From Haloechinothrix_A salitolerans (lineage in GTDB: Bacteria; Actinomycetota; Actinomycetes; Mycobacteriales; Pseudonocardiaceae): a DNA stretch of 64,000 bases. Location: the NCBI RefSeq assembly GCF_039544105.1, contig NZ_BAABLA010000121.1. The stretch is one strand, 5' to 3'. Below the pieces are notes generated by a model. The model was not told the DNA's origin, searched no databases, and was given only the letters and a program-made list of their open reading frames with translations. Shown one piece after another: positions 8,898 to 16,636 of this stretch; position 1 is the stretch's first letter; each line of letters starts with the position of its first letter. Made by a program: the position numbers and the translations under genes.

Positions 8898-9440
8898 CTA
8901 CAGATCGCCGGCGATGAGGTTGCCAGGCGCGTTCGGGTCGTCGCTGAGATAGAATTCCCGCGCCGCTTGTGCGTACTGCTCCCCTGTGACGTAGCCGTCG
9001 CGGTCTGTATCGAGGGTGTCGAACGCCGATTGAGTTTCTTCCGGGGACATGCCCGACTTGCTCTGCGCCGCCATCATCTCCGGCATGGTGATCTTACCGT
9101 CGCGATCCTTGTCGGCGACGTCGAACACCGCCAGGCTGAATGGGATCGCGGCGTTCTCGACGAAGTCGGGGAAATCTGGTTTGGTGCCCCACTCGACCCA
9201 TTCGCTGAGCGTGACACGTTTGATGCCGTCCGCGCCGGTCGATCCCCGCATCTCGCGCCACATCGCGTGTGCTCGGCCGTGAATCTGTCGCCACTCAGCC
9301 GAGTTTGGTGCCACCTCGTATACGTCACACCAAATCTGCGCCATAGCGGTGATGTCCAGCTCGTCAATCACACCGTCTTGGTCAACGTCAAAGGAGGCGA
9401 ACACTTTCGCGAGCTTCCGTTGGAGCAGGTCCGTCGACAT
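8898..9440 (-). CDS. Calerythrin-like EF-hand calcium-binding protein
   Basis: 180 residues starting MSTDLLQRKLAKVF; GAGAGG lies 10 nt before the ATG. Three loops read as EF-hands: D18-D29 (DVDQDGVIDELD), D110-E121 (DKDRDGKITMPE) and D134-Q145 (DTDRDGYVTGEQ). The last ends in Gln where Glu or Asp is usual, which should weaken binding, and residues 64-75 look like a degenerate loop. Length and layout match actinomycete calerythrin, a soluble calcium sensor or buffer. No enzyme domain is present. Its role inside an enediyne cluster is unknown. Confidence 0.88.
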   Translation of the reverse strand: MSTDLLQRKLAKVFASFDVDQDGVIDELDITAMAQIWCDVYEVAPNSAEWRQIHGRAHAMWREMRGSTGADGIKRVTLSEWVEWGTKPDFPDFVENAAIPFSLAVFDVADKDRDGKITMPEMMAAQSKSGMSPEETQSAFDTLDTDRDGYVTGEQYAQAAREFYLSDDPNAPGNLIAGDL

Positions 9441-9637
9441 CGTGCGGTTTCCTCTCGGAGCGAATCGGTGCTGTCGTGCGGATCGCGCCATCGGTAGTGC
9501 GCTACGCGCGCTTACTACCGACAATCCGGATGAAACTATATCATAATTTAGTGAGATTGATCAGGTTCGATGCGCGCACATCGACGCCGTCGATTCGAGG
9601 TCATGCCGCGTTTCACTCCGTCGCCGCGAGCGTCCTG

Positions 9638-9667
9638 TTGACATCGTCATGATCGACTGTGTATAGG
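9638..9667 (+). promoter_or_regulatory. Sigma70-like promoter of the MFS exporter gene
   Basis: A consensus TTGACA (9638-9643), an 18-nt spacer and TATAGG (9662-9667) lie 69 bp before the exporter start. The 295-bp gap between this gene and the divergent EF-hand gene contains no other obvious feature apart from an AT-rich patch near 9530-9550, which probably carries the EF-hand promoter. Confidence 0.55.
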
Positions 9668-9735
9668 TTCGTGTAGTTAGCTGCCATGGTCCATGTGTCG
9701 CGGACGAGCTGAGCGCATGAGGGGGAACCTAGGTT

Positions 9736-11364
9736 ATGGATGAGCACGCCTCCGGCGAGACCGCATCGGGAACGGCGAGCTCGGTTGACGAGGGAACTGG
9801 ATCGTCATCGGGCAAACTGTGGCTCGGGCTGCTCGCGCTGGCGTTGTCCGCGACGATGCACGGCGTCGATGCGCTGGTCGTCATCGTCGCCATACCGACG
9901 ATCAGCGAGGACTTGGACGCCGGCCTCGCGGGACTACACTGGGTGACGGCCGGGTACTTGCTGGCCTACGCCGCGATGCTGATCACGGCGGGCAAGCTGG
10001 GTGATCGGTACGGCCAGCGACGGGTATTCGTCGCTGGCATGGTTGGCTTCATGATCAGCTCGGCGATGGCGGGTCTTGCCGGCTCCATCGATCTACTGAT
10101 CGCGTGGCGGGTCGTGCAGGGTGCGTGCGGGGCCGCGATGCTGGCGAGCGGGCTGGCCATCATCAGGCTGATCTTCCCCGAGAACAAGCTCAAGGTGGCT
10201 GTCGGCATTTTCACCGGCGTCTTCGCGCTCTCGTCGGCGGGCGGGCCATTCGTTGGTGGGGTTGTCGTGGAGTATGCCGACTGGCGCTGGGCGTTCTTCA
10301 TCAATGTCATCGGTGGTGCGATCACTCTCGTGCTGGTCGCGTTGCTTATCCCTCGAATTTCGCCGCATGATGCCCGTCGCGGGCTTGATATCGGCGGCAT
10401 GGTGTTGATCGCCGTCGCGCTGCTCGGGCTGGTGCTTGGCATCAACCAGGCACCAGCGGCGGGCTGGTTCGGCACGGTTCCGTTGGTGTGTTTCGCGATC
10501 GCGCTGGTGTTCGTCGCCGGGTTTATTGTCCACGAGCGCCGCACCCCTGAACCGTTGATCCCACTGCGACTGTTCCGCTCGCGGACCTTCGTCACTGGCA
10601 ACTTGCTGCTGCTTGTCGGCGCCGGACTGATGTTCGGTTTCTGGTTCCACCTGTCGATCTTCCTGCAGAACGTGCAGGGCGCTGGACCGTTGCTCACGGG
10701 GCTCAAACTGCTGCCCATCGCCGCGGTTGGCGTGCTGGCCGCACCGATCGGCGGGGCGCTGAATCAGAAGGTGGGTCCGAGGCCACCGCTGCTGGCCGGA
10801 GCGTTGCTGTTCGTTCTTGGCTTGTACGGCCTGTCTCGGATCTCGCCGGACGCTGGCTACCATTCCATCTGGCCGTATCTGATCGCGCTCGGCATCAGTG
10901 TCAGCTTCATCGTGCCCATCGCCACCGAGGCGATCATCGCGAGCGCGCCGAAGCGGTTGGCTGGCGTGGCGTCTGGCTTCGGCGAGACGATGGGCAGCCT
11001 TGGTCCCGCGCTAGGGGTGGCAACACTCGGCACGATCGTGACATTCTTCGTCAGGGACGACCTGGCGGAAGGGCTCGCCGCCGCCGGGGTGTCCCCCGGA
11101 ACGGTGGACCGGGTGTTGGCTGACGCCGACGGCATCGCTCAGGGTGCGGTCGCGGTTCCGCCTGGAACGCCCGACTCGACCGGCTCCGTCATCGCGGAGC
11201 AGGCCCGAGCCGCGTTCACGGACGGCCTGACATCGACGTCGCTGGTCGCGATCGTGTTGGTTGTCGTGTGCCTTCCGTTGATCCTGCTGGTCAAGCCGAC
11301 GACGGCAGCCGGCGATGACGAAGCCAGCGATGACGAGACGACGACGGCCTCGTCGACTGGCTGA
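9736..11364 (+). CDS. MFS drug exporter, DHA2 family (14 transmembrane helices)
   Basis: 542 residues. After a 30-residue hydrophilic N-terminus there are 14 hydrophobic segments. The family loop GKLGDRYGQRRVFVAG follows helix 2, and motif-C-like glycines (GIFTGVFALSSAGGPFVGG) lie in helix 5. DHA2 proteins are proton antiporters such as QacA and Mmr, and they commonly export antibiotics from the producer. GAGGGGGAA precedes the ATG. It converges on the DUF899 gene with a 35-bp gap. Export of the enediyne, and so self-resistance, is the likely role by context. Confidence 0.9.
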   Translation: MDEHASGETASGTASSVDEGTGSSSGKLWLGLLALALSATMHGVDALVVIVAIPTISEDLDAGLAGLHWVTAGYLLAYAAMLITAGKLGDRYGQRRVFVAGMVGFMISSAMAGLAGSIDLLIAWRVVQGACGAAMLASGLAIIRLIFPENKLKVAVGIFTGVFALSSAGGPFVGGVVVEYADWRWAFFINVIGGAITLVLVALLIPRISPHDARRGLDIGGMVLIAVALLGLVLGINQAPAAGWFGTVPLVCFAIALVFVAGFIVHERRTPEPLIPLRLFRSRTFVTGNLLLLVGAGLMFGFWFHLSIFLQNVQGAGPLLTGLKLLPIAAVGVLAAPIGGALNQKVGPRPPLLAGALLFVLGLYGLSRISPDAGYHSIWPYLIALGISVSFIVPIATEAIIASAPKRLAGVASGFGETMGSLGPALGVATLGTIVTFFVRDDLAEGLAAAGVSPGTVDRVLADADGIAQGAVAVPPGTPDSTGSVIAEQARAAFTDGLTSTSLVAIVLVVVCLPLILLVKPTTAAGDDEASDDETTTASSTG

Positions 11365-11399
11365 CCTGGCTGCCCCGGCTGGCCGTCGGTGGCGCGGCC

Positions 11400-12113
11400 T
11401 CAGTGCGCCCGTTGTGCGCCCGCGTAGGAGTTCGCCGCGTACCAGTCCCCCCTGCCGGATGGCAGCAGGTCGAGCAGGTTCCACACGGGAGACAACAGGT
11501 CGATGCCACGCTCGTCGTTGTCGAGGAAGTTCGCTGGCTGACTGTAGAAGTGGCGGACGCCATCGCCATCCTTCGTGAACACGCTGATGACGGGTCGCTG
11601 CCCGCCGTGGGCGCGCTCGACGTTGAGGTCGGCGTTGAAGCTGGTGTCGTGGCTGGACAGAATCCGAAGCCCATGCCAGCCACGCCGCAGCGCCCATGCC
11701 CGGAGCTTGGGTAACGGTGCCTTGCCTACGACGGCGAAGGAGACGTGCTGCGCGATGTGGTGCGCCACGCCATGGAAGCCGTCAACCCACAACGAGCACA
11801 TGGGACACGCCTCATCGTCGTCGGGATGGAACATCAAGTGATAGATGACGAGCGTTTCGTACTCGCCGAAGAGCTCGCTGAGGTTCGTCGTTGTCGTCGG
11901 CTCTGGCCTGCCAAGGTCACGGTGACCTTCGGCGAAGGTGTAGTCGGGCAGCGAGGTGCCCTGGGGTAGTTTCCTTCGCAGCGCCGCGACTTCCTCGATC
12001 TGGTCGCGGAGCCGACGCTCCGCTTTACCAAGCTCGATCCGGGCGTCGATGTACTCCGCGCTCGCCGCCGCCGGCCACATCGGCTCCATGTTGGCCGCGT
12101 CCATCTCGTCCAT
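11400..12113 (-). CDS. DUF899 thioredoxin-fold protein
   Basis: 237 residues. The stretch YETLVIYHLMFHPDDDEACP followed by MCSLWVDGFHG is the DUF899 signature, with C103 and C106 forming a CxxC pair. The family has a thioredoxin-like fold of unknown function, and redox activity is plausible. GGAGG lies 10 nt upstream of the ATG. One TTA codon (11712-11714, residue 134) links it to the cluster's TTA-bearing set. In a locus rich in sulfur chemistry, a dithiol protein could reduce or exchange a disulfide or polysulfide; this is inference. Confidence 0.85.
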   Translation of the reverse strand: MDEMDAANMEPMWPAAASAEYIDARIELGKAERRLRDQIEEVAALRRKLPQGTSLPDYTFAEGHRDLGRPEPTTTTNLSELFGEYETLVIYHLMFHPDDDEACPMCSLWVDGFHGVAHHIAQHVSFAVVGKAPLPKLRAWALRRGWHGLRILSSHDTSFNADLNVERAHGGQRPVISVFTKDGDGVRHFYSQPANFLDNDERGIDLLSPVWNLLDLLPSGRGDWYAANSYAGAQRAH

Positions 12114-12320
12114 GGCGGTATAGCCTCCTTCGCGGTTGTGGGTCCTGGGTACCGTCGCAAGCTAGATTCGCGGGTGGCACGACGCAAGCGGACATGCGGT
12201 CCGCTTGTCGAAAAGCAAGTGAGGTTCCCTGGTCGGGTGCCGTGCCGACTCAGGCGATGGGCCGGAAACCGACGCGGGAAACCATCGAAGTTCCAGGGTC
12301 ATACCACCCTGTCGACGCAG

Positions 12321-12348
12321 TTCGTTTCCGGGATTTTACGTATATACT
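12321..12348 (+). promoter_or_regulatory. Promoter of the FGE-like/sulfur-carrier/methyltransferase operon
   Basis: TATACT (12343-12348) is a strong -10 box; the best -35 is TTCGTT (12321-12326) at 16 nt, which is weak. Downstream the sequence continues CTTATAGTGAG, so TATACT is followed by an AGTGA element as at 3966-3983, a possible shared regulator site. Confidence 0.4.
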
Positions 12349-12391
12349 CTTATAGTGAGTTTGACGTCCCTGCGGTGATGGGTTGCTGCCG

Positions 12392-13255
12392 ATGGGTGAG
12401 ATGGTGTTCGTCCCTGGGGGAACGTTCTCGCAGGGGTCGCCCCCGTGGATGCTTTCCTGGCTCGCCGAGGAAGGGCAGGCGTTCCCGCCGGAGTGGTTCG
12501 GCGATGAGATGCCGCAGCGGGAAGTGTCCGTGCGAGGGTTTTGGATGGACCGTCATCCGGTAACGGTCGCCGAGTTCGGTGCGTTCGTCGACAGCACCGG
12601 TTACCGGACGGATGCCGAGCACGCGGGCCATGGAATCGTGTATCGGCGTTACTGGGAGGAAGCCAGCGGGGCCTGCTGGTACCGGCCAGCGGGAATCGGA
12701 AGCGGCATCGAAGGCTACGAGGATCATCCTGTCGTGCATATCTCGTGGCGGGACGCCAACGCGTACGCCAGATGGGCGGGGAAGCGCCTGCCGACGGAGA
12801 GTGAGTGGGAGTACGCGGCCCGGGGTAAGGAATTCCGCATCTGGCCGTGGGGTGATACCTGGAACGCCGGTAACGCGAACACCGCTGAGCTGCACGCGGG
12901 TTCGCTGTACTCGCTCGGACAGTGGCGTGACTGGTGGAAATCGGTGCTGTCACACCATGGGCCGATGCCGCAAACCCTACCGGTCGGCAGTTTCGCGGTC
13001 AGGGGCGATTCGGTGTTCGGCTGTGCCGACATGGCGGGCAACGTGTACGAGTGGAACGCCACGCTCGCCACGTTGTACGACGATGAGTCCACATGCGACG
13101 CGACATTGCGCACGATCATGGGACGTTACCGCGTCATCAGGGGAGGCTCGTGGATGAACTTCAGGTACCAGGTTCGCTGTAGCGAACGGATGTACGGTGA
13201 TCCCGACGGCTGGTCGAACTTCGCCGTCGGCTTTCGGTGCGCGAAGGATGCCTGA
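12392..13255 (+). CDS. Formylglycine-generating-enzyme (SUMF1) fold protein lacking the copper cysteines
   Basis: 287 residues of the FGE/EgtB catalytic fold: MVFVPGGTF at 4-12, RLPTESEWEYAARG at 132-145, CADMAGNVYEW at 211-221 and RGGSW at 250-254 are family hallmarks. True FGEs bind copper through two cysteines just after RGGS(Y/W); here the first position is N256, and the segment holding the second is shortened so that only C263 remains. It is therefore unlikely to make formylglycine. FGE-fold relatives include C-S forming enzymes such as EgtB and other unassigned tailoring proteins. It leads a three-gene operon, with the sulfur carrier ATG 3 nt after its stop. Confidence 0.85.
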   Translation: MGEMVFVPGGTFSQGSPPWMLSWLAEEGQAFPPEWFGDEMPQREVSVRGFWMDRHPVTVAEFGAFVDSTGYRTDAEHAGHGIVYRRYWEEASGACWYRPAGIGSGIEGYEDHPVVHISWRDANAYARWAGKRLPTESEWEYAARGKEFRIWPWGDTWNAGNANTAELHAGSLYSLGQWRDWWKSVLSHHGPMPQTLPVGSFAVRGDSVFGCADMAGNVYEWNATLATLYDDESTCDATLRTIMGRYRVIRGGSWMNFRYQVRCSERMYGDPDGWSNFAVGFRCAKDA

Positions 13256-13257
13256 CC

Positions 13258-13539
13258 ATGGAGGGCAACGGTGTGACAAAGATCGTGCTGTCCTCTGCGT
13301 GGACACAGGGTGGGCGAACCGAGTTCGCCAGTGAGTCCGGCAGCCTGACCGACGTCATCAAGGGCTTCGCGGCGGCTCATCCGCAATACCGGTACCGGTT
13401 GCTTGATCACGACGGCGAGCCGTTCGGCTACTTCAACGTGTTCGTCGACGACCAGCTGGTGCGGGCGAGCGAACGGTCGGGCGCGGTGGTGTCTCCCGGC
13501 AGCACGGTCACCATCGTGCCGCCGCTGGCTGGTGGCTGA
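13258..13539 (+). CDS. MoaD/ThiS-type sulfur-carrier protein with C-terminal GG
   Basis: 93 residues with a beta-grasp pattern and the C-terminus VTIVPPLAGG, almost identical to the MoaD tail PPVAGG. In this family an E1-like enzyme adenylates the terminal glycine and sulfur is loaded as a thiocarboxylate for transfer to a substrate. AAGGA lies 9 nt upstream of the ATG. It is packed between the FGE-like gene (2-nt gap) and the methyltransferase (1-nt overlap, TGATG), so the three are probably cotranslated. No MoeB/ThiF-type activating enzyme is in the window; a housekeeping MoeZ could serve. The cysteine desulfurase at 20852 is a natural sulfur source. Confidence 0.88.
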   Translation: MEGNGVTKIVLSSAWTQGGRTEFASESGSLTDVIKGFAAAHPQYRYRLLDHDGEPFGYFNVFVDDQLVRASERSGAVVSPGSTVTIVPPLAGG

Positions 13540-14390
13540 TGCGTGATGCGGCTTGGCTAGCACCCGAGAAGCGACATATCGACGCCTGGGTTGAGTGGCA
13601 GGAAGCGCCGTGGGGGCGGCTGCGCTACCGGCTGGTGAGCCACACCCTCAGTTATGCTCTCCGCGGTCTGGGGGCACGGTGCCGGGTACTCGACATCGGC
13701 GGTGGGGACGGTGCCGACAGCGTGCCGCTCGCGGCACACGGCCACGACGTGACGGTCCTCGACAAGTCGGAAGAGCTGCTGGCGCGCGCGGCCGAGCGAA
13801 CGGGAGGAAGGCTTGCCGGGCGTGTCCGCACGGTGCGTGCGGACCTGGACGAGTTGGCAGGGCGTGAACCGCTCGTCGCGATGCGCGACGTCGGGGCAGG
13901 CTACGACCTCGTGCTGTGTCATAACGTGTTGCAGTACCGTCCCGATCTCGCCGGTACGGTGAACACCGTGGTGCGCGCGGCGCGTCCGGGTGGCGTGGTG
14001 TCACTGCTCTCGCCAAATCCCGCGATGGACGTCCTCACGACGGCCGTGCGTCGATGCGACCCGGCCAATGCGGCGGACCTGCTTGACGCGGAAACGGTTC
14101 GTTCGGTGACGTTCGAGCGGGACATGCTACGGGTCGACGCCGACGATGTCGCGCGGGCCCTCGCCGCGTCGGCATGCGTCGTGACCCACCGCTTTGGCAT
14201 CCGCTGCGTCACCGATCTGATCGCGGATGACGAGCGCAAGCGCGATCCAGCGTTCTTCGCCGAACTGGAGCGGCTCGAACTGGCGCTGTGCGAGCGGGAG
14301 CCGTTCGTCCGCATGGCGCGCTACTGGCAGCTGCTCGCGGTCAGGGGTAAGGGTGACGACCCGGTGCGGAACGCCGAACGCGAGCGGTGA
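13539..14390 (+). CDS. Class I SAM-dependent methyltransferase
   Basis: 283 residues. Motif I is VLDIGGGDGADSVPLA at about residues 48-63, followed by the acidic ribose-binding end of strand 2, VTVLD, and by LVLCHNVLQY as motif IV. The enzyme resembles the CmoA/SmtA group of soluble methyltransferases. The start overlaps the sulfur-carrier stop by one base, so translation is coupled. Methylation of a sulfur, oxygen or nitrogen made by the two upstream proteins is a reasonable guess, but the acceptor is unknown. It converges on the aldo-keto reductase with a 16-bp gap. Confidence 0.88.
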   Translation: MRDAAWLAPEKRHIDAWVEWQEAPWGRLRYRLVSHTLSYALRGLGARCRVLDIGGGDGADSVPLAAHGHDVTVLDKSEELLARAAERTGGRLAGRVRTVRADLDELAGREPLVAMRDVGAGYDLVLCHNVLQYRPDLAGTVNTVVRAARPGGVVSLLSPNPAMDVLTTAVRRCDPANAADLLDAETVRSVTFERDMLRVDADDVARALAASACVVTHRFGIRCVTDLIADDERKRDPAFFAELERLELALCEREPFVRMARYWQLLAVRGKGDDPVRNAERER

Positions 14391-14406
14391 CAGGGCAACG
14401 CGTCGT

Positions 14407-15408
14407 TCAGCTCAGCCACGCGTGCGGCCCTTGACCACCCGCGCCGACCGGGGGGAACAATGATTCGAGGGTCGTGGTGGTCGCCTCGTCGAGTGGGTTC
14501 GCCAGCGCGCGCAAGGCGTCGTCGATGTGGTCCGTGGTCCGTGGGCCGATTACGACGCCGGTCACCCCCTGCCGTGCCAGCGTCCAGGCGAGACCAACCT
14601 CGGCGGGGGACCTGCCGATGTTCGCGCAGTGTGCTTCGTAGCGTTCGATCGCATCGTGGTGGATCTCGAGCGCGGGGACCGCCCTGCCCTGTGCTGACTT
14701 CACGGCCGTGCCAGCGGCGAGCTTTCCTATGACACCACCGAGCAGGCCGCCGTGCAGCGGCGACCAGGCGAAGACTCCCACACCGTATGCCTCCGCCGCG
14801 GGAATCACCTCGAGCTCGGCGTGCCGGGTGACGAGGTTGTACAGGCACTGCTCGGAAACGATGCCGAGTGCCTGCCTGCGGTGTGCGGCTTCCTGCGCCG
14901 CGGCGATACGCCATCCCGCGAAGTTCGAGGAACCGACGTAACGGATCTTGCCCTGCGCGACCAAGGTGTCCATCGCCTGCCATATCTCGTCCCAGCTCGC
15001 GGCGTCGTCGGCGCGGTGCATCTGGTAGAGGTCGATCCAATCGGTGCCGAGCCGCCGCAACGACGCGTCGCACGCGGCGATGATGTGCCGCGCGGAAAGC
15101 CCCTGGTCGTTCGGCCCGTCGGTGACCGGGTTGCCGACCTTGGTGGCGAGCACGATCTCGTCTCGCATCGACGGCCGGTCGGCGAGCCACCGGCCGATCA
15201 GCTCCTCGGTGAACCCTTTGTGGACGCGCCAGCCGTACATGTTCGCCGTGTCGACGATGTTGATGCCACGCTCGATGGCATAGTCGAGCAGCCGCCTGGC
15301 ATCAGGCTCGTCCACCCTGCCGCCGAAGTTGACGGTGCCGAGGCAGAGCCTGCTGACGGTGAGACCGGTACGTCCCAGCTTGGTGAGCGAACCCGTAGGC
15401 TGCGTCAT
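14407..15408 (-). CDS. NDP-deoxysugar aldo-keto reductase (3-ketoreductase type)
   Basis: 333 residues of the AKR fold. The catalytic tetrad is D53, Y58 (IVDTANMYGW), K90 (LATKVG) and H131 (YQMHRA). Segments such as SRLCLGTVNFGGRV, GFTEELIGRWLA and VFAWSPLHGGLLGG are close to the NDP-hexose reductases EryBII and AveBVIII, which act on the product of a 2,3-dehydratase. That enzyme is encoded at 4004, so the two together should give a 2-deoxy-3-hydroxy sugar. GAGGAG precedes the ATG. It is the last gene of a '-' operon, 10 bp after the membrane protein gene. Confidence 0.9.
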   Translation of the reverse strand: MTQPTGSLTKLGRTGLTVSRLCLGTVNFGGRVDEPDARRLLDYAIERGINIVDTANMYGWRVHKGFTEELIGRWLADRPSMRDEIVLATKVGNPVTDGPNDQGLSARHIIAACDASLRRLGTDWIDLYQMHRADDAASWDEIWQAMDTLVAQGKIRYVGSSNFAGWRIAAAQEAAHRRQALGIVSEQCLYNLVTRHAELEVIPAAEAYGVGVFAWSPLHGGLLGGVIGKLAAGTAVKSAQGRAVPALEIHHDAIERYEAHCANIGRSPAEVGLAWTLARQGVTGVVIGPRTTDHIDDALRALANPLDEATTTTLESLFPPVGAGGQGPHAWLS

Positions 15409-15418
15409 CCACTACTCC

Positions 15419-16636
15419 TCATCGCGATGATGTGTCCTGGAGCGGGTTGCTGATGGGGACAACGGAGCCGCCAGGCAACCAGCTCGCGTGATGGGTGTGG
15501 TGCTCGAATGGCTGTGTCAGGCTCGCCGACGCGTACATCCTGACCGTCTCCTCGGCTGGATCGTCGCGATCCTCGCGCCAGGCGAGGTAGCCGCCCGTGG
15601 ATGGCGGAACGGCGAAGCCGTCGGTTCCCGCCGCCGTCAGGTAGCGCAACGCCGGTTTGTCCATCGCAGGGTAACGCAGCGGGATGACCTGTCCGGCCGG
15701 CGGCGTGAGTAGTCCTGGGGTGAGCAACCACGGTGCCAAGTAGGTGCCGTGGGAACGCAACGTTCCGGTGGCGAGGTCGTTGACCGCGGCATCCGCCGCC
15801 TCCCACCCCGCCACGACGACGGCGGGAATCGGTCGCGCCGGGCACCCGCTCCGCTTCGACAGCAGTCCGGCGCAGACGCGGATGCCGTGGCGTTCGCTCG
15901 CCGAGCGCACTATGTCCTCGGCAGCGGCTGATCGGGGCGAGTCGTCCCCGACCAGCCTGACCATCTCATGCCCTCTGTCCGAGATGAACCGCATCGCCTC
16001 GCGCAGCGCCGCGGCGTCCGCGTCGCCGAGCCGTCCGCTGGGACACTGGTTCGGTGGCGTTTTGTCCGCGAGCAACGCGCCATGCGCGAGGCTGAGGCAC
16101 TCCGGTCCGTCCGGCCCGGCGAAGCCGACATCGGCGGGCGCGGTATCGCCGGGTGAAATGGGAACTTCCACGATGTCATCGCCACGGCTGAGCCATAGGG
16201 TCTCCGTGTCCTTGCGCAGTCGCACGGTCGCCCACCCGTAGCCCGCGCCCGGCCGGGACGTCGTGGCCCGCAACCGCTCCCGGTCCAGTCCGATCAGGAC
16301 TCCTTTCCGTGAGATATGCACGAGGTTCACACCGGGCCGGTGGGGAGCGATCACGACGCCGACCCGCTCGCCACCCAGGCTGATCTGGGTGCCGTAGGGA
16401 ACACCGGGCTCCGGGGCGTGGGTGTCGCTACCGACAAGATAGGTAGCGACACCCGTGAGCATGGCCGCGGTGAGCGTCAGGGCCACCATGCTGGGAGAGC
16501 GCCGGTGACGCCGAGCTCGGCCGCGCGGCACAAGCACTCCCAGGGCGACGACGGCGCAGCCGAGCGCGATGGCGACCGCGAGCACGGCACCATTTCCCGT
16601 GCTCGACGGGACCAAGCCGTGCGCCACACTGGTCAT
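15419..16636 (-). CDS. Membrane-anchored protein of unknown function
   Basis: 405 residues. Two hydrophobic segments (about 16-37 and 49-68) flank an Arg/His-rich loop, RGRARRHRRS; the rest is hydrophilic and probably outside the cell. The exterior part contains several cysteines (GPECLS, NQCPSG, RVCAGLLSKRSGCPA) that could form disulfides. No catalytic motif is recognised. Its ATG follows the stop of the upstream SBP56-like gene directly (TAAATG), so the two are coupled and probably act together at the cell surface. Function not assigned. Confidence 0.8.
   Translation of the reverse strand: MTSVAHGLVPSSTGNGAVLAVAIALGCAVVALGVLVPRGRARRHRRSPSMVALTLTAAMLTGVATYLVGSDTHAPEPGVPYGTQISLGGERVGVVIAPHRPGVNLVHISRKGVLIGLDRERLRATTSRPGAGYGWATVRLRKDTETLWLSRGDDIVEVPISPGDTAPADVGFAGPDGPECLSLAHGALLADKTPPNQCPSGRLGDADAAALREAMRFISDRGHEMVRLVGDDSPRSAAAEDIVRSASERHGIRVCAGLLSKRSGCPARPIPAVVVAGWEAADAAVNDLATGTLRSHGTYLAPWLLTPGLLTPPAGQVIPLRYPAMDKPALRYLTAAGTDGFAVPPSTGGYLAWREDRDDPAEETVRMYASASLTQPFEHHTHHASWLPGGSVVPISNPLQDTSSR

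Noticed and set aside
10093..10863. Long reading frames antisense to the MFS exporter
   Set aside because: High-GC shadow frames; the translated composition is rich in Arg, Gln and His and has no family features.
12392..13255. Annotation as a formylglycine-generating enzyme
   Set aside because: The two copper-binding cysteines after RGGSW are missing, and no sulfatase gene is nearby.
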